59,142 nt of DNA from Bacteroidales bacterium. GTDB taxonomy: Bacteria; Bacteroidota; Bacteroidia; Bacteroidales; F082. The position numbers were made by a program, and so were the translations under genes. The stretch lies in NCBI GenBank assembly GCA_017965765.1, contig JAGCPJ010000053.1, forward strand, positions 1 to 59,142, in the 5' to 3' direction. Shown piece by piece: positions 41,804-51,155 of this stretch. Within the stretch, counting starts at the first letter, position 1. Each line of letters begins with the position of its first letter. The notes under the pieces were generated by a model. It did not search any database, had not been told where the DNA came from, and was given only the letters and a program-made list of their open reading frames with translations.

Positions 41804-43102
41804 ATGAAGAATCGTTCACATAATAAACTGATATTGACCGCACTTGTCGTGATGATGTGCGGCAGTGTGTTTGCTCAGGCTGACGTTGATTCGCCTTATT
41901 CCATGTTCGGCCTGGGACAGGTGAGGGACAAGAGTATGAATGCGCGTCTCAAAGGCATGGGAGGCGTTGCGAATGCCATGTATGACAAGGCTATGGTCAA
42001 TGCCGAAAACCCCGCCTCATACGCCATGATTGACACCTTGGCCTTCCTGTTTGACGCCTGCTTGTATGCCAAGTCGTCCAATTTCAGCACCTCGGCGCTC
42101 TCTGAACGCGCCAGTACCGCTGCCTTCGAGTCAGTGACCATGGGGTTCGCCCTGACCAATTGGTGGAAGATGGCTGTCGGTGCCCAACCATACAGCAATG
42201 TGGGGTACAACATCGTGACCTCCGGCTATGATGCCTATTCAGGCAACTACTCCCAATTTTTCCAGGGCGACGGTGGCTTGAACAGGGCCTTTTGGGGTAA
42301 TGGCTTCCGTCTGGGCAAGCATTTCTCAGTAGGTGCTAATGCCAGCTATGTGTTTGGCGACAGCAAGGCTACCACAACGTTGACCTATCCCGACTCGACC
42401 TTCGTCATCTGCTCACGCCGCAGCCGCGATGTGATGATTAGCTCGTTCATGTTCGACTACGGCTTGATGTTCCATGGCAAGGTGGGGAAAGACTTGACCC
42501 TGACCTTAGGCGCTACCTATGATCAGCAAATCAAACTGAGAGGTTCCCAGACCATCTTTATCCGCAGCATCGAGGCAGGCGATTATTCCTCCGCCTCGGC
42601 AGCCGAATACCTCATTGATACCGTCTGGTACCAAACGGACAACAAGGCGTCTCTGACCATGCCCCACGGTGTGGGCTTCGGCATTACTCTGCAGAAAAAC
42701 AACCGCTGGACCTTGGGCGCAGACTTCAACTGGGCACAATGGAGCGCTTTTGAAAGAAATGGTGTCAACCAGGGACTTCAAGACTCATGGAGTGTCGCCG
42801 TCGGTGGCGAATATATCCCCGTGTCCACTACTTTGTCGAGTTATTGGACGAAGATGTCGTACCGTCTAGGCGGTTTCTATGAACAGACCTACTTGAACAT
42901 CAACGGGCATTCTATTAATAAATTAGGTGTGACGGCAGGCGTGACCCTCCCAGTGCCCAAAACCCTCTCCCGTGTGAACCTCAGTTTGGAGGTGGGAAAA
43001 TGTGGCACGAAATCTGATAACCTCATCCAAGAAGGTTACGTGAACTTCACCCTCGGCGTCTCCATCTTCGAACGCTGGTTTGTCAAGAGAATGTATAGAT
43101 AA
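41804..43102 (+). CDS. Exported outer-membrane beta-barrel protein (FadL/PorV-like superfamily), unknown role
   Basis: The 432-residue protein has a signal peptide ending CGSVFAQ. The mature part opens DSPYSMFGLGQV...NARLKGMGGVANAM, the pattern of Bacteroidetes barrel proteins that resemble FadL and PorV, followed by alternating aromatic strands and a terminal FTLGVSIFERWF. The start at 41804 was chosen over an in-frame one at 41732 because the signal peptide begins here. It heads a run of envelope genes (TPR protein, lptC, CNNM protein, foldase) found together in other Bacteroidales, and may load or export an envelope lipid or protein. Function unproven. Confidence 0.8.
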   Translation: MKNRSHNKLILTALVVMMCGSVFAQADVDSPYSMFGLGQVRDKSMNARLKGMGGVANAMYDKAMVNAENPASYAMIDTLAFLFDACLYAKSSNFSTSALSERASTAAFESVTMGFALTNWWKMAVGAQPYSNVGYNIVTSGYDAYSGNYSQFFQGDGGLNRAFWGNGFRLGKHFSVGANASYVFGDSKATTTLTYPDSTFVICSRRSRDVMISSFMFDYGLMFHGKVGKDLTLTLGATYDQQIKLRGSQTIFIRSIEAGDYSSASAAEYLIDTVWYQTDNKASLTMPHGVGFGITLQKNNRWTLGADFNWAQWSAFERNGVNQGLQDSWSVAVGGEYIPVSTTLSSYWTKMSYRLGGFYEQTYLNINGHSINKLGVTAGVTLPVPKTLSRVNLSLEVGKCGTKSDNLIQEGYVNFTLGVSIFERWFVKRMYR

Positions 43103-43132
43103 AGAAAGTTAAACCAATAAAATACAAGAGAG

Positions 43133-44587
43133 ATGAAAATGAAAAGATTTGTGATCCTGGCCTTCGTCTTAGGAATGGCCTTCAGCGTTTCCGCACAGGA
43201 TTTGGCCACCACCGCAAAATACGGTGTGGACAGTGTGAACTGCGTGACCAAGATTTCGATTTACCGTGAGTATTACAAGCAGTGGGAAGCCGCCAAGTTC
43301 TCTCCCGATGCTGCCAGCAAAGAGATGATCTCCGCCTGGCGTGAGGTCTTCCTTACGGGCCCGCGTGCTACGCAATATACCTATACCAATGGTGAAAAGA
43401 TCTTGGATTACCTCATCCGTCAGAACCCTAAAGACAAAGACGCTTACATTGATACGCTCTGCATGTTGATGGATACCAGAGCCGTCTGCTTCCCCAATGA
43501 CCCCAAGACGGGCGCCTCACAGGTGGCCAACATCATGGGTCGTAAAGGCCTCTTGATCTACACCTACAACAAGAACCGCTACGAAGAGGCTTACAACGTG
43601 CTGAAAGAAGCCGTTGCCATGGATCCTTCTCAGCTCCAAGGTGCCTACATCGACGCATACTTCAAGTCAACCATCGACATGGTGAGCAACAACAAGGAAG
43701 AAAAGATGACCATCATCAACGTCTATCAGGAGCTTTCAGAAGTCCTTGACGACAATATCAAGGCGCTGGCTGAGACCGAGACCCAACTGGTGGAGGCCAA
43801 GGCCAATGCCGAGGAGTCTGGTGATACTGAGGCGATTGCCGGTTTCGACAAGCAACTGGAGAAGAACGAGAAGTCCATCAACATCAACAAAGGTGTGAAG
43901 AACAATCTGGACAACCTCTTCCAGCCTTACGCTTCCTGCGACGACCTGATCAAGGTGTTCAGCGCCAAGATGGCTGAAACTCCCGATGATATCACGCTGC
44001 TCAAGCGCATCACCACCATCCTTGATAAGAAGGAGTGCACCGATTCGAAACTCTTCCTTGACGCCAGTAAGAAACTCTACGATCTGGAACCCAGCCCGGA
44101 AGCCGCTTACAACATTGGTGTTAAACTCTTCAAGGACGGTAAGAACGGTGAAGCTGCCAAGTACTTCGAACAAGCCACTTCCGCTTCGAACAACGACCGC
44201 GTCTATAGAGCTTACAGAAACCTGGCCTACTGCTATCTGAACATGGGTTCCACCAGCAGATGCCGCGACGCCGCCCGCAGGGCTGCCGCCGTTGACCCGA
44301 CCGCAGGTGAACCTTACATCCTCATCGGTATGGCCTACGCCGCTTCAGCCGGCTCCTTCGATGGCAAGTTCGGTGGCAGGGAAGTCTATTGGGTGGCTGT
44401 TGACAAGTGTGCCAGGGCTGCCGCCATCGACCCATCGGTCGCTAGCCGCGCCAATAGTCTGGCTGCCTCCTACAGACAGCACTTCCCCACCACGGAGACC
44501 ATCTTCTTCAACGACTATGCTGAAGGACAGTCCTACACCGTTGGCGGTTGGATTGGCGAGACCACTACGATCAGAGCCGCTAAATGA
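43133..44587 (+). CDS. Exported tetratricopeptide-repeat protein
   Basis: The 484-residue protein has a signal peptide ending AFSVSAQ, then helical repeats across most of its length. TPR-type units are clear around AYNVLKEAVAMDPSQLQGAYIDAYF and AAYNIGVKLFKDGKNGEAAKYFEQA, separated by a Glu/Lys coiled coil at about residues 200-265. The C-terminus holds a conserved-looking AADPTAGEPYILIGMAYAASA region. It sits between the barrel protein and lptC and overlaps lptC by four bases, so it is likely a periplasmic scaffold for an envelope process. The partner is unknown. Confidence 0.85.
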   Translation: MKMKRFVILAFVLGMAFSVSAQDLATTAKYGVDSVNCVTKISIYREYYKQWEAAKFSPDAASKEMISAWREVFLTGPRATQYTYTNGEKILDYLIRQNPKDKDAYIDTLCMLMDTRAVCFPNDPKTGASQVANIMGRKGLLIYTYNKNRYEEAYNVLKEAVAMDPSQLQGAYIDAYFKSTIDMVSNNKEEKMTIINVYQELSEVLDDNIKALAETETQLVEAKANAEESGDTEAIAGFDKQLEKNEKSININKGVKNNLDNLFQPYASCDDLIKVFSAKMAETPDDITLLKRITTILDKKECTDSKLFLDASKKLYDLEPSPEAAYNIGVKLFKDGKNGEAAKYFEQATSASNNDRVYRAYRNLAYCYLNMGSTSRCRDAARRAAAVDPTAGEPYILIGMAYAASAGSFDGKFGGREVYWVAVDKCARAAAIDPSVASRANSLAASYRQHFPTTETIFFNDYAEGQSYTVGGWIGETTTIRAAK

Positions 44588-45141
44588 TCCACAGACGCCT
44601 TCTGATGATATGCAACATCACAGCCTTCTTGGCTGTGATGTTGTTTTCGTGTGGGAACCCGACTTCCGTGATCCAACAACTGGCGTCGGACGACACCCTC
44701 TCGGGCGTGGTGGCTTACGACGTGGTGTTCTACAGGAGCGACTCGGGTATCGTGAAGGTCGAGCTGCAGGCACCTGTCATGGTGAGGGAGGATGCCGATA
44801 CCGCCTTTATCGAGTTCCCCCAGGGATTCCATGCCACCATCTTCGACAACAACCATCGGGTGGTGTCTGAAATCAGCGCTGACTACGGCATCAACTACAC
44901 AGACCAGAAAATGGTGGAAGCCCGAGGAAACGTCAGCGTTGAAAACCATCAGAGCGAGCAGAAGATGCTCTCCGAGAAACTGTTCTGGTATCAGGACACC
45001 AAAATGATCTATACCCGCTCGAAAGTGCGGATCATTATGCCCGACAAGGACATCACAGGCGATAGCTTGGTGTCGTTCGAAGGCTTTGAAGAATACAGCA
45101 TCTATAATGGACAAGCCACGTTTGAAGTGGAGGATGATTGA
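44584..45141 (+). CDS. lptC: LPS export protein LptC
   Basis: The 185-residue protein has an N-terminal lipoprotein-type segment (AVMLFSCGNP) and a beta-jellyroll LptC domain: VVAYDVVFYRSDSGIVKVELQAPVMVR, FPQGFHATIFD, VVSEISADYGINYTDQKMVEARGNV and SEQKMLSEKLFWYQDTKMIYT. LptC bridges the inner-membrane LptBFG complex to LptA. It overlaps the TPR gene by four bases (ATGA) and precedes the CNNM gene by two bases. Bacteroidetes LptC proteins often have a Cys-containing anchor in place of a plain helix, as here. Confidence 0.88.
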   Translation: MIHRRLLMICNITAFLAVMLFSCGNPTSVIQQLASDDTLSGVVAYDVVFYRSDSGIVKVELQAPVMVREDADTAFIEFPQGFHATIFDNNHRVVSEISADYGINYTDQKMVEARGNVSVENHQSEQKMLSEKLFWYQDTKMIYTRSKVRIIMPDKDITGDSLVSFEGFEEYSIYNGQATFEVEDD

Positions 45142-45143
45142 CG

Positions 45144-46427
45144 ATGAATGACTGGATTGTTGTAGCGGTTACCTTGTTCTTCTCGGCCTTGTGCTCGGGA
45201 TTGGAGATTGCATTCAACAGCACCAACCGGCTGCAGTTGGAGGTCGATACCAAGAAAAACAAGTTCTCCGCCAAGATCGTCAGCTTGTTCTTCAAGAACC
45301 AGTCGCGGTTCATCACCTCGTTGCTGATCGGTAACAACCTCGCCCTGATCATCTATGGCATGAGCATGGCGAAGATTCTTGACGCACCCGTCGTGCGTTG
45401 GCTGCAAGCCGTTTCGCTCAACAACGACTTCATGGTGCTGCTGTTGAAGACCGTTTTGGCCACCTTGTTTGTCCTGGTGGTGGCCGAGTTCCTACCGAAG
45501 ATCCTGTTCCGCATCAACCCCAACGGCATCCTCTCGTTTTTCGCCGTGCCAACCCTTATCTTCTACTATTTGCTGTACCCGCTGACCTTGGTCTATTCCG
45601 GTATCGCTTACCTCATCATCCGCGTGTTTTTCGGGATGAAGATGGATCAACAGCAATACCAGATCAGCACGGTTGACTTCGACGACTACATCACCAGCAT
45701 GGCCCCACCCAAGGAGGCCAACGAGGATTTCCAACAGGAGATCCAACTGTTCCAAAACGCCATGGAGTTCCGCACGGTCAAGCTACGCGAATGCATGGGC
45801 CCGAGAAATGAGATCGAGGCGGTGAAGATCACGGACCATCTGGATGTCTTGAAAGACCGTTTCGAGGAGACCAAGCACTCCAAGCTGATCGTCTATTCGG
45901 AAAACATTGACAATATCGTCGGATACATCCATCTCAACGACGTCGTTGAAGCCATCGCCCATGGCAAAACTGTTACCGCAGCCGATTTGGTGCGCGCCAT
46001 AGATTTCTTCCCGGAGACATATACGGCAGACCGGCTGCTGAAGCATTTCATCCAGAAGCACCAAGGCGTTGCCGTGGTGGTCGATGAGTTCGGCGGCACC
46101 GCAGGCATTGTTACCATGGAGGACGTCATCGAGGAGATCTTCGGAGAGATCGAAGACGAATACGACGAGCCGGAGGAGACGGAAGAGAAGGTCCAGGAGG
46201 ATACCTACGTGTTCTCCGCCCGACTTGAAATCGACTACCTGAATGAAACCTATAAACTCAACCTCCCCGTGTCGGATGACTATGAGACTTTGGCGGGCAT
46301 GATCCTCCATTATTACGAGAATATCCCGGAAATCGGGGAAGAACTGGTCATCGGGCCCTATCGGATCAAGGTGCTGAAAGCCACGGATATGAAGCTGGAA
46401 GAGGTTGAACTAAAGCGAGTTGAGTAA
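45144..46427 (+). CDS. CNNM/CorC-HlyC family transporter with CBS domains
   Basis: The 427-residue membrane protein has a DUF21 domain of about four helices in the first 150 residues (FSALCSGLEIAFNSTNRLQLE), a CBS pair from about 200 to 325 (FRTVKLRECMGPRNEIEAVKITDHLDVL and GVAVVVDEFGGTAGIVTMEDVIEEIFGEI), and a C-terminal CorC/HlyC domain with a beta-rich end. Relatives move Mg2+ or Co2+; GldE of Flavobacterium belongs to the same family. The ATG at 45144 follows the lptC stop by two bases; a TTG two codons upstream overlaps it and is less likely. It is part of the envelope operon. Confidence 0.9.
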   Translation: MNDWIVVAVTLFFSALCSGLEIAFNSTNRLQLEVDTKKNKFSAKIVSLFFKNQSRFITSLLIGNNLALIIYGMSMAKILDAPVVRWLQAVSLNNDFMVLLLKTVLATLFVLVVAEFLPKILFRINPNGILSFFAVPTLIFYYLLYPLTLVYSGIAYLIIRVFFGMKMDQQQYQISTVDFDDYITSMAPPKEANEDFQQEIQLFQNAMEFRTVKLRECMGPRNEIEAVKITDHLDVLKDRFEETKHSKLIVYSENIDNIVGYIHLNDVVEAIAHGKTVTAADLVRAIDFFPETYTADRLLKHFIQKHQGVAVVVDEFGGTAGIVTMEDVIEEIFGEIEDEYDEPEETEEKVQEDTYVFSARLEIDYLNETYKLNLPVSDDYETLAGMILHYYENIPEIGEELVIGPYRIKVLKATDMKLEEVELKRVE

Positions 46428-46477
46428 ATTAATTAATAAAGTTTGCCCAATTTTTACGGAGATTGAAAACCTTTTAC

Positions 46478-46485
46478 TAAATTTG
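46478..46485 (+). promoter_or_regulatory. -7 box of the SurA/PpiD-like gene
   Basis: TAAATTTG lies 46 bases before ATG 46532 in a gap of 104 bases, implying a separate transcript and an AT-rich leader. Confidence 0.5.
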
Positions 46486-46531
46486 CAGGCTCAAATTTTG
46501 GATAAAATAAATATAAATAATTACAAGCATT

Positions 46532-48655
46532 ATGGCAGCAATTGAAAAAATCAGAAGACGTTCGGGATTGTTGATTGCAATCATCGGACTTGCCTTGTTG
46601 GCATTCGTTCTTCAAGACCTTTTCCAAAGCACAGGGAGACATCGTGAGTTTAATGTGGCCGTCGTCGATGGCGAAAAGATTCCCTACAAGGACTTTGAGG
46701 ATCTGAAGAACAAGAATCTGGAAAACATGAAGAGAAGCTACGGTGGCAACCTCAGCTCATCTCAGACCTACAGCGTTTATAACAACACCCTTGAACAGAT
46801 GATCAAGGATCACATCATGAACAAGGAATACGATGCCATCGGCATGAACGTTTCCAGTGATGAACTCTACGATCAATTCCTGGGTGAAGAACCGCACCAG
46901 TGGGTTGTCCAGAACTTCTCCGACGCCAACGGCAACTTCGACCGTGAAGGCCTTCAGAATTTCATGCAGAACCTCGACCAGTATCCGATCGAAAACCGCA
47001 ACCAGTGGGTCGATTTCGAGAACGCCATCAAGGAAAACCGTCTGGAGAACAAGTTCAACAACCTGATCAAGGCTTCTTATTTCGTTCCCGCCAAGTTGGC
47101 TCAGAAGTATTATGAGAACAAGAACGTGAAGGCCACGGCTGACGTCATTGCCCTCCGTTATTCGAAGATTGCCGACTCCACCGTGGTGGTGACCGACAAG
47201 GACAACAAGAAGTTCTACGAAGAAAACAAATACAGGTTCGAGACCGACGAGGCCCGTGGCATCGAATACATCGTGTTCGACATCAAGCCTTCAGCCCAGG
47301 ACAACCAGGACGCCCGCCAGTATGTTGACGATTTGAAGAGAGACTTCACTACTACCGACAACGCCATCAGCTTTGTCAACGCTAACTCAGACCAGCGTTA
47401 CGACAGCACTTGGATGGCCCGCAAGGACGTTCCCGCCTCCATTGAGAGCGCCATCTTCGACAACGGCAACCAGCCTGGTTTCGTGTTTGGACCGTATTTC
47501 GATGACAACGCCTACGGCTTGGTTCGTATCATCGACCTCCAGAACCGTGCCGACTCACTGAAAGCCAGCCATATCCTCATCGCCTACAATGGCGCACTTC
47601 GTAGCGAGGACACCATTACCACCAAGGAAGAAGCCAAGATGCGCGCCGACAGCATCGTCAACGTGCTGAAGAAGAACACCAAGAAGCCTGAACTCTTTGA
47701 AGAGTTGGCTACCAAGTTCTCCGGCGACAAAGGCTCTGCCGAAAAAGGCGGCGACCTGGACTGGTTCACCGACGGCGTGATGGTTTACAACTTCAACGAA
47801 TTCGTGATGAACAACCCCGTGGGTACCATCGGCGTCGTTGAGACTCCTTTTGGCTACCATGTGATTAAAGTCACTGGCAAGACCGAGATGCAGCCCAAGG
47901 CTCGCCTCGCCTTCATCAAGCATGAAGTCACCCCGAGCACCAAGACCTATCAGGACATCTTCGCCCAGGCCAACAAGTTCGTCACCGAGAACCGCACCTA
48001 CGATCAGTTCAATGCTGCCATCGAAGCGCAAGGCTTGACCAAGCGCAGCCAGCCGAGACTGAACGCCTCCACTTACCAGATCACGGGTATCGACAACCCG
48101 CGTCAGATCGTCCGCTGGGCTTTCGACGACAAGACCAAGAAGGGTGATGTTTCTTCGATCTTTGAACTCGACAACATGTTCGTGGTGGCCGCTTTGACCG
48201 ATGTCATCCCCGAGGGCTACGCTCCATTGGAGAAGGTGCTCGAGCAGTCCAAGTACCAGATCCTCAACCTCAAGAAGGGTGAGGCCGCTGTGGAAAAGAT
48301 GAAGGCTTGCGGCAACGACTACGACAGAATGGTCAAGGAACTCGGTGCTGAAGAAGCCTCGGTGAGCGATGTCAACATCGAGAGCCGTGTGCTGAGCAAC
48401 TTCGGCGTTGAGGCCGACATTATCGGTACCATCATGGGCATGAAGGAAGGTGAAGTCGTTGGTCCTATCGCCGGCAACTCAAGCGCTTTCATCATCAAGA
48501 ACGTGAAGGTGCAGCCAGCTGAAGCCACCACCGACTACAGCAACATCCTTCGTGAGAAGACCGCTCAATTCAACAACAAGGTGTTGAACAACAGCGTCTA
48601 TAACGCTTTGAGAAACAACGTCAAGATTGAAGACAACAGAGCGAGATTCTATTAA
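46532..48655 (+). CDS. SurA/PpiD-like periplasmic peptidyl-prolyl isomerase
   Basis: The 707-residue protein has an N-terminal membrane anchor (GLLIAIIGLALLAFVLQDLF, about residues 11-30) and a SurA N-type helical domain (VVDGEKIPYKDFEDLKN to about 270). A parvulin domain at about 345-455 is seen in SLKASHILIAYNGAL, KFSGDKGSAEKGGDLDWF and VGVVETPFGYHVIKV-like segments, followed by a further isomerase-like C-terminal region. It fits PpiD, an inner-membrane-anchored foldase for outer-membrane proteins. Codon use is highly biased towards abundant codons, so it is probably strongly expressed. The last codon is followed at once by an AACGGAAA repeat and a terminator. Confidence 0.9.
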   Translation: MAAIEKIRRRSGLLIAIIGLALLAFVLQDLFQSTGRHREFNVAVVDGEKIPYKDFEDLKNKNLENMKRSYGGNLSSSQTYSVYNNTLEQMIKDHIMNKEYDAIGMNVSSDELYDQFLGEEPHQWVVQNFSDANGNFDREGLQNFMQNLDQYPIENRNQWVDFENAIKENRLENKFNNLIKASYFVPAKLAQKYYENKNVKATADVIALRYSKIADSTVVVTDKDNKKFYEENKYRFETDEARGIEYIVFDIKPSAQDNQDARQYVDDLKRDFTTTDNAISFVNANSDQRYDSTWMARKDVPASIESAIFDNGNQPGFVFGPYFDDNAYGLVRIIDLQNRADSLKASHILIAYNGALRSEDTITTKEEAKMRADSIVNVLKKNTKKPELFEELATKFSGDKGSAEKGGDLDWFTDGVMVYNFNEFVMNNPVGTIGVVETPFGYHVIKVTGKTEMQPKARLAFIKHEVTPSTKTYQDIFAQANKFVTENRTYDQFNAAIEAQGLTKRSQPRLNASTYQITGIDNPRQIVRWAFDDKTKKGDVSSIFELDNMFVVAALTDVIPEGYAPLEKVLEQSKYQILNLKKGEAAVEKMKACGNDYDRMVKELGAEEASVSDVNIESRVLSNFGVEADIIGTIMGMKEGEVVGPIAGNSSAFIIKNVKVQPAEATTDYSNILREKTAQFNNKVLNNSVYNALRNNVKIEDNRARFY

Positions 48656-48684
48656 ACGGAAAACGGAGAACGGAAAACGGAAAA
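48656..48684 (+). repeat. AACGGAAAACGGAAA repeat directly after the foldase stop codon
   Basis: The TAA at 48653-48655 is followed by ACGGAAAACGGAGAACGGAA and two more units. It is the same orientation relative to the gene as at 34740-34768 and 48732-48764, and it pairs with the latter as an inverted repeat around the terminator. Confidence 0.8.
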
Positions 48685-48686
48685 TT

Positions 48687-48723
48687 AGGGCGCGACTGAT
48701 ACCAGCCGCGCCCTTGTTTTTTT
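48687..48723 (+). terminator. Intrinsic terminator of the foldase gene
   Basis: AGGGCGCG (48687-48694) and CGCGCCCT (48707-48714) make an 8-bp GC stem with a 12-base loop, followed by TGTTTTTTT. It is a strong plus-strand terminator; on the minus strand the trailing AATTTT is weak. Confidence 0.85.
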
Positions 48724-48731
48724 AAGAAATC

Positions 48732-48764
48732 AGTTTTCCGTTTTCAACTTTCCGTTTTCCGTTC
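48732..48764 (-). repeat. AACGGAAAACGGAAA repeat directly after the C69 dipeptidase stop codon
   Basis: In gene direction the TGA is followed by GAACGGAAAACGGAAAGTTG and a further AACGGAAAACTG. It is the third copy of the post-stop repeat. Confidence 0.8.
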
Positions 48765-50369
48765 TCAGAACCCCATCCCGAACCAGTACCAGAACTGGCT
48801 TTCCATTTCTTTCCAGGTCTGGCGGGCGGCGGCAGCGAAGTCCTTGGTGTATTGGTTGAGTAACTTGGTGGCGTCGTCTTTCTTGCCGTCATTGAGAAGG
48901 GCTTGGGCTTTCTGTTCGATGTTAGGAATCTCCTCGAAGGCCTTATCTTCCAGGCGTTTGGCATTGCCGAGGAGGACAGGTTTGGTGCGGCCCCACATCA
49001 CGGTAGCCAGCTTGTTGGCCCTACGGTAATCCCAGATCCAGGCTTCTTCACGATAGCGGAGCTGACCGCATTTGTCGAAGCCTTGAGGTAGGGTAGTGGA
49101 TCCGGAGAAGATGGGGATGCGAGGGCTCTGTCCAGGATTGTCGCAGGCCATCCAGCAGATGGCTCCGATCTCGTCGGGCACCCAGCTGCGGCATTGGATG
49201 ATGTGATGGTAGCTGCTCCAGGCCACGGCCACGGTGCGTTGGAACTTCACCGTCTCGGGGGCGAGGAAGTTCAGTGTGCTCTGCAGGGTGCCGTTCATCC
49301 AGGGATTGGCGATGGGGCTGATGATGGTGTCGTTGACCACGGAGCCGTCGTCCTGGCGTTTGCGAGTCACCATCTTGATGTTTCGGGTCATGTCCATATC
49401 GGTGCCTTCGTAGGTGCTGCGGAAGAGTTCCATCACCTTGCGGACATCGACATTTTCGTCCGGTTTCACCGAGAACGGCAGTTCGGGCATGTCGCGGTTG
49501 AGGTTGAGTGAGGGAGCCAGTTGGTTGAGGATGAAGAACTCGCGGTCGCTGTAGTTCTTACCGCCACCATATTCGGCACGGAAGGCTTTCCAGAAGACGA
49601 AGTCGCCTTCGCCGTCCCAGAGGCCGTATTTCTTGGCCACCTTCTCGCAGTTGTCGGAGCAGTAGAAGTCCTTGCTCTTGCGTTCCAGCTTGCCGATGCG
49701 GGCGATATTGGCGCTGACACCCACCTCGTCGTCGGGGATGCGTTTGGCAGCCCATACGCCTCCGATTTTGTCGGGACCTTCGCCGAGGATCTCCATCTGC
49801 CATACTTCGTTCTTGTCGGCGATGGTGATGCATTCGCCGCCGTCGCCGTAGCCATATTCCTTGATGAGTTTACCGATGAGTTGGATGGCGTCGCGGGCAT
49901 TGTCGCAGCGCATCAAGGCCACGCGCTCCAGCTCTTCGATGAGGAACATGCCGTTCTTGTTGACCAAGGTGTCGGGACCTGAGAAGGTCGTCTCTCCAAT
50001 AGCCAGTTGTTTCTCGTTGAGACAAGGATAAGCGGTGTTGAGATAGGCATAGGTGTGAGCCACCTGTGGGATTTCGCCAGCGAGTTCCACCTTGCGGTTG
50101 TCGAAGGGGTCCTCGGTGTGCATGGTGCCTTTATATACCTTGTGCATCTCACCTTTCTCGTGGTCGGCGGCGGGTTCCCAACGCATCCAGGTGCGGTAGC
50201 GGCCGTCGCAGGTGTGAGAGGTGATGACAGAGCCGTCGGTGGAGGCTTTCTTGCCCACCAGAATGCTGGTGCAGTTGGCACCGACGAGTTGTTCTTGGTC
50301 TTCCTGAGCGTAAGTGCTGAAGCCGAGCAGCAGGAGACCGGAGAGGATTAATGATTTAAGTTTGAACAT
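48765..50369 (-). CDS. C69-family dipeptidase
   Basis: The 534-residue protein has a signal peptide ending FSTYAQ and the Ntn-hydrolase C69 domain. The nucleophile Cys lies in VGANCTSILVGKKAS near residue 33, which must be exposed by processing. Further family segments are DGSVITSHTCDGR, IGETTFSGPDTL, LMRCDNARDAIQLIGKLIKEYGY and YHHIIQCRSWVPDEIGAICW. It should hydrolyse dipeptides in the periplasm or outside the cell, supplying amino acids to pathways such as those of tnaA and rocD. A Tyr/Lys-rich tail ends in WFGMGF. The transcription start is not evident. Confidence 0.92.
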   Translation of the reverse strand: MFKLKSLILSGLLLLGFSTYAQEDQEQLVGANCTSILVGKKASTDGSVITSHTCDGRYRTWMRWEPAADHEKGEMHKVYKGTMHTEDPFDNRKVELAGEIPQVAHTYAYLNTAYPCLNEKQLAIGETTFSGPDTLVNKNGMFLIEELERVALMRCDNARDAIQLIGKLIKEYGYGDGGECITIADKNEVWQMEILGEGPDKIGGVWAAKRIPDDEVGVSANIARIGKLERKSKDFYCSDNCEKVAKKYGLWDGEGDFVFWKAFRAEYGGGKNYSDREFFILNQLAPSLNLNRDMPELPFSVKPDENVDVRKVMELFRSTYEGTDMDMTRNIKMVTRKRQDDGSVVNDTIISPIANPWMNGTLQSTLNFLAPETVKFQRTVAVAWSSYHHIIQCRSWVPDEIGAICWMACDNPGQSPRIPIFSGSTTLPQGFDKCGQLRYREEAWIWDYRRANKLATVMWGRTKPVLLGNAKRLEDKAFEEIPNIEQKAQALLNDGKKDDATKLLNQYTKDFAAAARQTWKEMESQFWYWFGMGF

Positions 50370-50382
50370 GATGATATGGTTT

Positions 50383-50793
50383 TTATAGTTTTAGTTTTTC
50401 TTTGATTTGAGCTGGCGTTATGACAAAGGGACAATCTGGAAAATGTTTGATGTTACCCGTGATGAGGATTCCTCCCAATTCTAAATAAACCAATGCCGCT
50501 TCATAAAAACAAACATCCTTTTTGTCAGGAAGTGTTTTGTTCGTTTGTGGAGGATTGATGATCAAGGCTTGGGCCTTGAATAGGTCCAAGAACTTTTCGA
50601 TTTTCTTTTTGTCGAAACCGAATTTCTCTCTGTTCAGCACTTCCTGGTATTCTTCTAAAATATCATTTGAAACGATGGGAATGAGGGCTCCTCTAAAAAC
50701 GGCATTCAATATGGAAAAAGGAGCCGAGTCGTTTCTGTTTTGTGCCAACAATGCAGAAACAATAACATTGGTGTCAATTACAGCGAAAACCAT
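50383..50793 (-). CDS. PIN-domain toxin, COG1569 type
   Basis: The 136-residue protein has a PIN nuclease fold. VIDTNVIVSALL holds the first catalytic Asp and Asn, EEYQEVL the middle Glu, DKKDVCFYEAAL the next Asp pair, and LITGNIKHFP the last strand. It fits the putative toxin component group COG1569, which cleaves RNA. The gene follows the RelB-like gene by two bases and is oriented with it, making a standard antitoxin-first pair. Confidence 0.88.
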   Translation of the reverse strand: MVFAVIDTNVIVSALLAQNRNDSAPFSILNAVFRGALIPIVSNDILEEYQEVLNREKFGFDKKKIEKFLDLFKAQALIINPPQTNKTLPDKKDVCFYEAALVYLELGGILITGNIKHFPDCPFVITPAQIKEKLKL

Positions 50794-50795
50794 AG

Positions 50796-51089
50796 TTATG
50801 GGTTGTTTTCGTTGTGAAGAGATGTTATTTCGGCCTCAATCTCCTCTTCGGTCATTCCTGCTTTGCCATTTTTTATGGCATCAGCATTCAACGCATACAG
50901 CAGCTCAATTCCCTCGGTTGAAACACGTGGCGTTTCTTTTAGGTCGAAGGGGACGCCGTTTTCGGCCACGGACCGTTTTAGAAACATTCTGACCGCTGTT
51001 GGGAGGTCAAGTCCAAGACGGTCGAACAGGGCGATGGCCTGCTCTTTTAGATTGTCTTCTATTCGGATTTGTAATGTACTTGTTGACAT
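50796..51089 (-). CDS. RelB/DinJ-family antitoxin
   Basis: The 97-residue protein has a ribbon-helix-helix N-terminus: TLQIRIEDNLKEQAIALFDRLGLDLPTAVRMFLKRSVAENGVPFDL is the RelB/DinJ pattern. A disordered acidic tail follows, which would bind the PIN toxin. It pairs a RelB-type antitoxin with a PIN toxin rather than a RelE/YafQ toxin, a known mixed combination. It probably represses its own promoter, whose -7 box is 30 bases upstream. Confidence 0.88.
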   Translation of the reverse strand: MSTSTLQIRIEDNLKEQAIALFDRLGLDLPTAVRMFLKRSVAENGVPFDLKETPRVSTEGIELLYALNADAIKNGKAGMTEEEIEAEITSLHNENNP

Positions 51090-51118
51090 AACAAATGATT
51101 TTTATATTAATTTCATTG

Positions 51119-51126
51119 CAAAAATA
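51119..51126 (-). promoter_or_regulatory. -7 box of the RelB/PIN operon
   Basis: On the minus strand TATTTTTG lies 30 bases before the antitoxin ATG and 30 bases from the first copy of the long repeat. Confidence 0.55.
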
Positions 51127-51155
51127 ATACAAATTAATTAATTGTCAATAGTTTT